Below are positions 23,284 through 28,009 of a stretch of DNA of 28,009 bases, one piece after another (position 1 is the first letter of the stretch; each line of letters starts with the position of its first letter). The DNA comes from Candidatus Woesearchaeota archaeon. Lineage in GTDB: Archaea; Nanobdellota; Nanobdellia; Woesearchaeales; JASKKU01. The notes under the pieces are model-generated. The model did not search any database and was not told the DNA's origin. It saw only the letters and a program-made list of their open reading frames with translations. Position numbers and translations under genes: made by a program. Location: positions 1 through 28,009 of the forward strand of contig DSBS01000046.1 in assembly GCA_011045925.1 (NCBI GenBank), given 5' to 3'.

Positions 23284-23303
23284 ATTTAAAAAATTTTTTA
23301 AAT
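23284..23303. promoter_or_regulatory. 20-bp perfect palindrome serving as bidirectional TATA region
   Basis: ATTTAAAAAA followed by its exact reverse complement TTTTTTAAAT. It sits 23 bases from the pilin-like ATG (23261) and 53 bases from the metallophosphoesterase ATG (23356). It can act as a TATA box in both directions. Confidence 0.5.
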
Positions 23304-23355
23304 TTGGGCAGTGAATATCATTAAAGAAAAGAAAAAACAGGCAGAAAACAGCAAA

Positions 23356-24024
23356 ATGGAGATTTTTAAAAGATTCAAAATAGAGGGAAGCCTCCTGGCT
23401 TTTGGAAACACTGGAGTAGTCTCTGACTTGCATTTGGGCTTCTCAGACTATCTCTCAGGTAAGGGAATTTTATCATATTTTGACGAGAGCAAAAAACTTC
23501 TGGAGCTTGCTGCTGGCTGTAAAAAAAACAAAATAAAAAGGCTTATCTTAAATGGCGACATTCTTCATGACTTCTCTAAGCTAAATAGAAGAACAGAGAA
23601 AAAGCTTAGTGACTTTATTGAAAATCTTGAAAAAAACAAGATTAAAGCTTGGTTTATTGAAGGAAACCATGATACCCTACTAAGGTTTTTCCTTGAAAAA
23701 AGAGGTCTTAAAGCTAAGAGAAGTATAAGCATTAAGGATGTCTTCATTACCCACGGGGACAAACTGCTTAAAGTGCCTGAAAAAGCAAGATTCATTATTA
23801 TTGGGCATGAGCACCCTGCTGTCAAAGTAGAAGGAAAGTTGTTTAAAGCATACCTTATATCCAGATACAAAGGAATAAACCTGATAGTTATGCCTTCTTT
23901 CTTTGATTTCCGGCAGGGAACAGAAAATACTGAAGAAGAGTGGAGCCCTTTCCATAAAGAGAAAGCCAGAAAAAGAATTCTTATTGATAAAATCAGCTCT
24001 GAATACATCGCTGTTCCTTTTTAG
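23356..24024 (+). CDS. calcineurin-like metallophosphoesterase
   Basis: 222 residues from the ATG at 23356; an in-frame GTG at 23311 would add 15 Lys-rich residues. All five metal motifs of the family are present in order: SDLHLG (23-28, D and H), LNGDILHD (65-72), EGNHDTLL (102-109), THGDKLL (132-138) and IGHEHPAV (149-156). It resembles the archaeal SbcD-related group (DLHLGF, NGDILHDF), which are probably Mn/Fe-dependent phosphatases or nucleases of unknown substrate. It is not next to a Rad50-like gene, so an Mre11 role is unlikely. The stop is 28 bases before the alba promoter. Confidence 0.88.
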   Translation: MEIFKRFKIEGSLLAFGNTGVVSDLHLGFSDYLSGKGILSYFDESKKLLELAAGCKKNKIKRLILNGDILHDFSKLNRRTEKKLSDFIENLEKNKIKAWFIEGNHDTLLRFFLEKRGLKAKRSISIKDVFITHGDKLLKVPEKARFIIIGHEHPAVKVEGKLFKAYLISRYKGINLIVMPSFFDFRQGTENTEEEWSPFHKEKARKRILIDKISSEYIAVPF

Positions 24025-24051
24025 AGGAGAGAAGTTTCTTGAATGCAAAAG

Positions 24052-24096
24052 GTTTTTATACTAAACTCCCAACCACACATAAAAACTCTAGGAGGT
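24052..24096 (+). promoter_or_regulatory. TATA box and strong ribosome binding site of alba
   Basis: TTTTTATAC (24052-24060) is a TATA box. GGAGGT at 24091-24096, six bases before the ATG at 24103, is a strong Shine-Dalgarno and fixes the start. The upstream in-frame ATG at 24043 lies before the TATA box and cannot be used from it. Confidence 0.7.
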
Positions 24097-24102
24097 TACA
24101 GA

Positions 24103-24384
24103 ATGGCAGCAGATAACGCGATATATATTGGGAACAAGCCCTTTATGAACTATGTGACGGCAGTTGTAATGCAGTTTACGACCCAAGGAGCTGAAGAAGT
24201 GACCATAAAAGCACGAGGAAAATTTATATCCAGGGGTGTGGACATTGCAGAGATTTCTGCAAAAAGGTTCTTGATTGACCAGGTCTATGTGAAGGAGATA
24301 AAGATAGACTCTGAGGAGTTCAAGAACAAAGAAGACCGGCAGGTAAGGGTCTCAACAATAGAGATTACCTTAGTCAAGAAATAG
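24103..24384 (+). CDS. albA: Alba chromatin/RNA-binding protein
   Basis: 93 residues, standard for Alba. NAIYIGNKPFMNYVTAVVMQF is the conserved N-terminal helix/strand region, followed by VTIKARGKFISRGVDIAEISAKRF, which contains the KARG...ISxxVD motif for nucleic-acid binding, and a C-terminal strand VSTIEITLVKK. The position of the Sulfolobus acetylated Lys16 appears to be Asn (GNKP), while the neighbouring Lys is kept; this form is common in Euryarchaeota. Alba coats DNA and RNA. The strong Shine-Dalgarno suggests abundant expression. nop5 follows with its own promoter-like element after a T-rich stop. Confidence 0.97.
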   Translation: MAADNAIYIGNKPFMNYVTAVVMQFTTQGAEEVTIKARGKFISRGVDIAEISAKRFLIDQVYVKEIKIDSEEFKNKEDRQVRVSTIEITLVKK

Positions 24385-24412
24385 TGCCTAAATTTTTCTG
24401 TCTTGTATATTC

Positions 24413-24441
24413 TTTTTTTTTATTTCCGGCTGGCGGCAGCC
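24413..24441 (+). terminator. T-run and small hairpin after alba
   Basis: Nine T residues (24413-24421), then a 5-bp hairpin GGCTG-GCGG-CAGCC (24428-24441). The T-run probably ends the alba transcript; the hairpin may be accidental. Confidence 0.45.
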
Positions 24442-24456
24442 CTGCAAAAAAGAAAA

Positions 24457-24470
24457 ACTTAATTAAAAGG
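24457..24470 (+). promoter_or_regulatory. TATA-like element of nop5
   Basis: ACTTAATTAAAAGG, centred about 25 bases before the nop5 ATG at 24489. Confidence 0.45.
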
Positions 24471-24488
24471 GCAGAAAACCAAGAAAGC

Positions 24489-25364
24489 ATGGCTTTGGTA
24501 TACAGGCATATTACAGGAGAGTATTATATAGGAAGTCAAGAGGATGAAAAAGTTTCAGAATTCCTGCCTTCTTCATTTGACATAAGCCTTTTCGAGAGGC
24601 TTTCAAAGAAAGTGTTTAAAGAAAAAGATAAGATTGCAAGAAAAGGAATCGAGATTGCAAAAGAAAAGATTTCAGGCAAGGATTACACCGAAGACCTTAT
24701 TATCCAGGCTTCCGGGCTTATTGATGAGTCTGACAAGACAATTAATTACCTGGCAAGAAGGCTTAGAAGGCTTGCCCTAACTATTTACCCCGAACTCTGC
24801 TTAAGGGTGGATGACAATAAAAAGATTGTTGAAATGCTTCTGAGCAAGGAAAAAGAGGAGATTAACAGCTTGCTTGGAATTAAAAAAAGCATGGGGTGGA
24901 AGTGCCAAAAGAAAGACTGTGAATTCTTAAAAGAAGCTGCCGGAAAGATAAAAGAGCTGTTTACTGTGCGTGAGATTGCTTCTGAGTTTATTTCCGAGAA
25001 AGAGAAGAGAATCATGCCTAATTTTTCTGCAATCGCAGGGCCAAGCATATCTGCAAAGCTGCTGTCACATGCTGGCAGCCTTAGAAGCCTTGCGATTATG
25101 CCTGCCTCGACAATACAGCTTCTGGGTGCAGAGAAAGCCTTGTTCAGGCATATTACAAGGGGCTCAAAATGCCCAAAATACGGGATACTGTTTCAGCATC
25201 CTGCGGTTCAGGGAGCTGAGAAGAAAGCTAGAGGTAAAGTTGCTAGGATTATTGCTGACAAGCTGTCAATTGCCGCCAGGATTGACTTTTTCAGCAAAGA
25301 AGACAAAAGCGCCGAGCTTATAAAAGAAATGGAGAGAAGAATTAAGGATGCAAAAAGGAAGTAA
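24489..25364 (+). CDS. nop5: Nop5, C/D box RNP core protein
   Basis: 291 residues from ATG 24489; the in-frame sequence from 24384 is non-family and passes through the terminator and TATA region. A short N-terminal fibrillarin-binding part (about 1-40) leads into a helical coiled-coil region (IARKGIEIAKEKISGKDYTEDLIIQASGLIDESDKT, LARRLRRLALTIYPEL). The NOP domain follows with LSHAGSLRSLAIMPASTIQLLGAEKALFRHI (about 192-222), PKYGILFQHPAVQGA and KARGKVARIIADKLSIAARIDFFS. It bridges fibrillarin and L7Ae on box C/D guide RNAs. It overlaps flpA by 17 bases. The length is compact, as in Archaeoglobus, rather than the roughly 400 residues of Pyrococcus. Confidence 0.95.
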   Translation: MALVYRHITGEYYIGSQEDEKVSEFLPSSFDISLFERLSKKVFKEKDKIARKGIEIAKEKISGKDYTEDLIIQASGLIDESDKTINYLARRLRRLALTIYPELCLRVDDNKKIVEMLLSKEKEEINSLLGIKKSMGWKCQKKDCEFLKEAAGKIKELFTVREIASEFISEKEKRIMPNFSAIAGPSISAKLLSHAGSLRSLAIMPASTIQLLGAEKALFRHITRGSKCPKYGILFQHPAVQGAEKKARGKVARIIADKLSIAARIDFFSKEDKSAELIKEMERRIKDAKRK

Positions 25365-26019
25365 TCCAAGGGTAAAGCAAACCATGCTCAAGGGAAAGAA
25401 AGTCTTTGCTACTGAGAGCCTGGCTCCTGGAAAGAGTGTTTATGGAGAAAGCTTAATCAGCCTGAATGGAAAAGAATACAGGGAATGGGTGCCCTTCAGG
25501 TCAAAGATTGCTGCTGGTCTTATGAATGGGCTAAGAATGCCTGAGCTTAGCATGGATTCAGTGGTTCTTTACCTAGGCGCTGCATCAGGAACAACTGTAA
25601 GCCACATCTCCGACATTGTTAGTAATGGCCTGATTTTTGCTGTTGAAGTCAGCCCACATGTAACTTACTCGCTCATAAGCCTTGCTGAAGCGAGGGGAAA
25701 TATAGTTCCTGTGCTTGAGGATGCAAACAAGCCGGAAGAATACTTTAATACTGTTATTGCATCAGATTTCGTTTTTCAGGACATCGCCCAGAAAAACCAG
25801 GTTGAAATCTTCTTAAAGAACTGCAGGCTCTTCCTGAAGCAGTCAGGGTTTGCAATGATTTCTATCAAGGCAAGAAGCATCGATATCTCAAAAAAGCCCA
25901 GAAGAATCTTTGAGGAAGTTAGAAAAGAACTAGAGCAGAGATTCAGGGAAGTTAAGCCCTGCACCCTTGAACCCTTCCAGAAAGACCACTGCCTATTTCT
26001 TTGCCTGGGAAGAGAATGA
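25348..26019 (+). CDS. flpA: fibrillarin-like rRNA/tRNA 2'-O-methyltransferase
   Basis: 223 residues from 25348; an alternative ATG at 25384 would avoid the nop5 overlap. Motifs: GKSVYGESLISLNGKEYREWVPFRSKIAAGLMNG (about 27-60), the SAM-binding VLYLGAASGTTVSHISDIV (about 72-90), FAVEVSPHVTYSL, a DxxxQDIAQKNQ segment (DFVFQDIAQKNQ) and SIKARSIDISKKPRRIF plus KDHCLFL. It is the catalytic subunit of box C/D RNPs and transfers methyl from SAM to the 2'-OH of guide-selected nucleotides. Adjacent to its partner nop5. Its 3' end overlaps the convergent oapC gene by 27 bases. Confidence 0.96.
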   Translation: MQKGSNPRVKQTMLKGKKVFATESLAPGKSVYGESLISLNGKEYREWVPFRSKIAAGLMNGLRMPELSMDSVVLYLGAASGTTVSHISDIVSNGLIFAVEVSPHVTYSLISLAEARGNIVPVLEDANKPEEYFNTVIASDFVFQDIAQKNQVEIFLKNCRLFLKQSGFAMISIKARSIDISKKPRRIFEEVRKELEQRFREVKPCTLEPFQKDHCLFLCLGRE

Positions 26020-26388
26020 AAAGTTTTTGAAGGTTTCTCCAAGGTCAATGTAATACTTGCCTTCGCTAATTTTGTAAACAAGAGGCTGCTTGTTAAAGAT
26101 GCTTACTAGGTCGAGGAGATAAGTGCCCTGCTTGTCAATCCTAACAGTCTCAAGGTCAAGCACAATCGGCTTGTCTCTGTCCACTTCTTCCCCAATCATT
26201 TCCCTTACGTCCTTTTCTATTCTGGTTATCTCGTCATCACTGAGCTTTCTCTGAAGCTTCTTCAAGTGATCAAGCCTCTCCTTTCTTATGAAGAAAAAAA
26301 GCCTGGACTGGCATTTGCTGCAGCCCTCTATTATCTCTTTTGCGTTGTCATCATACAGCTCTCCGCAGTGAACACATTGGTGGGGCAT
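25993..26388 (-). CDS. oapC: zinc-ribbon protein OapC-like (DUF2072)
   Basis: 131 residues from the ATG at 26388 (a longer reading to 26415 overlaps oapB with non-family sequence). The N-terminus MPHQCVHCGELYDDNAKEI and GCSKCQSRLFFFIRK give a CxxC...CxxC zinc ribbon. An acidic-basic helical middle and a C-terminal part (VLDLETVRIDKQGTYLLDLVSIFNKQPLVYKI) follow, fitting DUF2072. Members are conserved in Euryarchaeota next to a Zn-free DUF2073 protein and an Era-like GTPase. In Haloferax this trio (oapABC) lies at a replication origin. Starts one base after the oapB stop; its end overlaps flpA by 27 bases on the opposite strand. Confidence 0.85.
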   Translation of the reverse strand: MPHQCVHCGELYDDNAKEIIEGCSKCQSRLFFFIRKERLDHLKKLQRKLSDDEITRIEKDVREMIGEEVDRDKPIVLDLETVRIDKQGTYLLDLVSIFNKQPLVYKISEGKYYIDLGETFKNFSFSSQAKK

Positions 26389-26389
26389 T

Positions 26390-26782
26390 TTACTTCTTTT
26401 TCCTCCTGGAAACATTCAGGTCAAGCAGCAGCTGCATCTTCTCCGGGTCTCTTTTTATTTCTTTAATCAGGTTTGCAGGGCCAACTAAAGTGATTCCCTG
26501 CCTGTCAGATAAAAGCATGTTTATAAACTTCTCTTTCAGAAACTTAAGGAAGTTTCCTGTATTCTTTATTTCAGGCGAGAATATAGCTGGCTCAATCCCA
26601 TGAAACTTTTCGTTTACCATAGACATTGTAAGCTTTATGAGCTCTGTCTCTTCGTCCTTCTTCAGCTTGCCCTGCAGAAGCACAATCTTGTCTGACTTTA
26701 CTGACTTAAGTATTTTCTTTATCTTCTGCTCTGTAGAAAGCCCGGACATCTGGGAGAATGGAATGAATTCTATTGTTATCAT
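26390..26782 (-). CDS. oapB: OapB-like protein (DUF2073)
   Basis: 130 residues. It starts MITIEFIPFSQMSGLSTEQKIKKIL, has KVVLLQGKL-like KIVLLQGKLKKDEETELIKLTM, GITLVGPANLIKEIKRDPEKMQLLLDL and a basic C-terminus (SRRKKK). These features fit DUF2073. Its position between oapA and oapC is the conserved order, and its ATG overlaps the oapA stop by four bases (26779-26782). The biochemical role is unknown; an RNA-binding function has been suggested for the family, which I do not test here. Confidence 0.85.
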   Translation of the reverse strand: MITIEFIPFSQMSGLSTEQKIKKILKSVKSDKIVLLQGKLKKDEETELIKLTMSMVNEKFHGIEPAIFSPEIKNTGNFLKFLKEKFINMLLSDRQGITLVGPANLIKEIKRDPEKMQLLLDLNVSRRKKK

Positions 26783-27414
26783 GGTTTCACCAGGTTAAAG
26801 AGCTCCGTATAGAAATCCTCAACTGAGGTGCCGTACTTAGCTGAAATCCCGACAACCTTATACTGCGGGAAGGTATTCTCTATCTTTTTTATGTCTGCGC
26901 GCTTTAAGTCTATCTTGTTTCCAACTATCAGGACTGGAATTTTTTTTGCCTGGAGGTTCCCGAGGATTGTTATATTTACCTGGTTAAGGGGATCCTTTGT
27001 TGCATCAAGGACTACCACAACTGCGTCAACAGAATCAAGCCATTTTATTGAGTCTATCACTCCTTTTGTGGCTTCTTTGGCCCTGGTTTTCGCTTCTTCT
27101 TCATCAAGCCCTGCTTTCACAAAATCCTCATAGTCAATCCTTGTGGCTATGCCTGGCGTATCTACAAGGTTAAAGGTAAGCTGCTTGTTGCCGGATTTAA
27201 TCAGAATCTGCTCTTTTATCTTAATTTCCCTTGTTTCGTGAGGGATATTTGAGACTGAGCCCATCTCTTCTCCAAGCCAGTCCTTGCAGATCTTATTTGC
27301 AAGAGTGGTTTTCCCTCCATTTGGAGGCCCGTAAAGCCCAAGCTTTAGCTGCTTCTTTTTTTTAAAGAATCCTGAAAAAAGGCTCTTTAAAGCGGAACGA
27401 ATCTTGTCAAGCAT
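26779..27414 (-). CDS. oapA: OapA-like Era/Der-type GTPase
   Basis: 211 residues from the ATG at 27414 (a GTG at 27423 would add three). G1 GPPNGGKTT (29-37), G3 DTPG (85-88), G4 NKID (166-169) and G5 SAK (191-193) are all present. The region between G1 and G3 contains PHETREIK (58-65), a candidate G2 switch. A basic N-terminus (FFKKKKQLK) leads into the G domain. No C-terminal KH domain is seen, unlike bacterial Era. It is the first gene of the oapABC-like operon. A TATA-like ATTTTAAATAAAAT (27440-27453, minus strand) lies upstream. Confidence 0.88.
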   Translation of the reverse strand: MLDKIRSALKSLFSGFFKKKKQLKLGLYGPPNGGKTTLANKICKDWLGEEMGSVSNIPHETREIKIKEQILIKSGNKQLTFNLVDTPGIATRIDYEDFVKAGLDEEEAKTRAKEATKGVIDSIKWLDSVDAVVVVLDATKDPLNQVNITILGNLQAKKIPVLIVGNKIDLKRADIKKIENTFPQYKVVGISAKYGTSVEDFYTELFNLVKP

Positions 27415-27439
27415 AATTATCACTCTTTATAGCCAATAC

Positions 27440-27453
27440 ATTTTATTTAAAAT
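27440..27453 (-). promoter_or_regulatory. TATA-like element of oapABC operon
   Basis: Minus-strand ATTTTAAATAAAAT, about 23-32 bases before the oapA start candidates. Confidence 0.45.
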
Positions 27454-27567
27454 CTTTATTATTTAAGATTATCTATTTTTGAAACAGCATTTGCATGTAG
27501 AGAAAGAAGGGTTTTTAGAAATTATAAATAAAGGCTTCTTAAGAAAGCACAAGAGCCTGCCTTCTGG

Positions 27568-28009
27568 CTAGCCTATATAATCCAGCCCTGTCTGAACAGC
27601 CTGGTCTGCCTGGTGAGGCGGCTGTTGGCTGCTGTCTTTTGGAAAAAGGCTGTCAAAAGAGCCTGGATCAATTCCAAAGTCATACTTTGCTGTTAGGATA
27701 TTAACAAGCTCTCTGGCTGCATCCAAGCCAATAAAAAAAGGGTTGGACACTGTTTCACTAACCAGGCATATAGAAGATATATTATGCCTGGAAGCATCGC
27801 AAAGCATAAGACCTGCCAGGCCTGAAATCGGGCCGATGGAGCCATAAGCATCCTCAAGTGGAAACTCAGACTTAAATTCAGAGAGGATTCCAGCAGAATT
27901 TGCTGTACAGAAAACCTTAGGCTTTTTAGGCTCTTCAGAAACGCCTACCCCTCCGAGAGTTATAAGTGTTTTTGTGTTAATTGAATCAAGGTAAGCAGCC
28001 AGGTTTTTG
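27568..28009 (-). CDS. PAC2-family protein (proteasome assembly chaperone-like), 5' end outside window
   Basis: 146 codons up to the window edge, ending at a TAG at 27568-27570; the N-terminal part is missing. ITLGGVGVSEEPKKPKVFCTA is the typical PAC2 strand-loop motif, followed by GSIGPISGLAGLMLCDASRHNISSICLVSETV (the conserved GPI.G..GLL segment), and the family's helix DAARELVNIL. An acidic C-terminal tail rich in Gln, Asp and Pro (about 30 residues) is not part of the fold. Archaeal PAC2 relatives are implicated in proteasome assembly. It is followed on the minus strand by a 153-base AT-rich gap before oapA, in which no gene or origin repeat is seen. Confidence 0.85.
   Translation of the reverse strand, partial: KNLAAYLDSINTKTLITLGGVGVSEEPKKPKVFCTANSAGILSEFKSEFPLEDAYGSIGPISGLAGLMLCDASRHNISSICLVSETVSNPFFIGLDAARELVNILTAKYDFGIDPGSFDSLFPKDSSQQPPHQADQAVQTGLDYIG

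Noticed and set aside
23356..24024. Mre11/SbcD nuclease role for the metallophosphoesterase
   Set aside because: All family metal motifs are present but no Rad50/SbcC or HerA/NurA neighbour exists, and the protein is shorter than Mre11.
24043..24102. N-terminal extension of Alba from the ATG at 24043
   Set aside because: The strong Shine-Dalgarno and the conserved Alba start both point to 24103; the extension overlaps the TATA box.
24384..24488. N-terminal extension of Nop5
   Set aside because: This in-frame stretch encodes a hydrophobic sequence unlike the family and contains a poly-T terminator and the TATA element; ATG 24489 fits Nop5.
24489..24600. Nop5 as a truncated gene because of its short N-terminal part
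   Set aside because: Compact Nop5 forms are known in Archaea (Archaeoglobus), and all NOP domain motifs are intact.
26390..27414. Equating these Oap proteins with the OLE RNA-associated OapA/OapB of Bacillus
   Set aside because: The names coincide but the families differ; these match the archaeal origin-associated trio (GTPase, DUF2073, DUF2072).
27424..27567. Replication origin in the gap upstream of oapA
   Set aside because: AT-rich, but no repeated origin-recognition box or inverted repeat was found by eye and no orc1/cdc6 gene is present; the case rests on gene content only.
1..28009. CRISPR arrays, insertion sequences, prophage or toxin-antitoxin loci
   Set aside because: No regularly spaced direct repeats, transposase, integrase or attachment-site duplication was seen. 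The window reads as continuous core chromosome.

Overview
The window is a gene-dense stretch of an archaeal chromosome. The archaeal ribosomal protein gene order, Alba, Nop5 plus fibrillarin, archaeal-type Kae1, SRP54 with a GTPase/M-domain layout, TATA-box promoters about 25 nt before start codons, and tRNA genes without encoded CCA all say Archaea. A bacterial-type gyrB, a DUF5654 small membrane protein, a pilin-like 'CLE...GxQGG' protein and very compact spacing suggest a DPANN-type lineage (Woesearchaeota/Pacearchaeota-like). That placement is inference; no rRNA is present.

Layout. (1) 1-5075, minus strand: the S10-type ribosomal operon uL3-uL4-uL23-uL2-uS19-uL22-uS3-uL29-aIF1, running off the left edge. 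uL22 carries a roughly 130-residue Lys/Glu/Pro tail, and the operon leader (5076-5190) contains mutually exclusive pairings next to the Shine-Dalgarno. (2) 5276-6950: tRNA-Pro(GGG), a DUF5654 membrane protein, an AlkD-like DNA glycosylase, a 77-aa PC4-like protein and tRNA-Arg(CCT). (3) 6976-12110, minus: ThiI and a 1284-aa membrane-anchored surface protein with about 70 N-glycosylation sequons. (4) 12258-16172: SRP54 (plus) meets an AMP phosphorylase/AI-2E-family permease pair (minus). (5) 16281-17639: a surface beta-helix protein with a C-terminal anchor. (6) 17653-21788, minus: a tight gyrB-kae1-53-aa zinc protein-GT2-DUF2304 operon. The 53-aa gene (18723-18884) is joined to both neighbours by ATGA overlaps. 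(7) 21957-23261, minus: a pilin-like membrane protein, divergent from a metallophosphoesterase (23356-24024). (8) 24103-26019, plus: alba, then nop5-flpA, the C/D-box RNP core. (9) 25993-27414, minus: an oapA-oapB-oapC module (Era-like GTPase, DUF2073, zinc-ribbon DUF2072), known from Haloferax as origin-associated. (10) 27568-28009: the C-terminal part of a PAC2-family protein.

The genes are mostly core information processing (translation, rRNA/tRNA modification, protein targeting, chromatin, topology) plus a cell-surface group: sequon-rich protein, beta-helix protein, pilin-like protein, SRP54 and a dolichol-phosphate-sugar-synthase-like GT2. No CRISPR array, insertion sequence, prophage or large non-coding gap is visible. 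No intergenic region exceeds about 235 bases. The strongest candidates for something undescribed are the alternative-pairing leader of the ribosomal operon, the uL22 tail, the sequon-dense surface protein and the 53-aa zinc protein.
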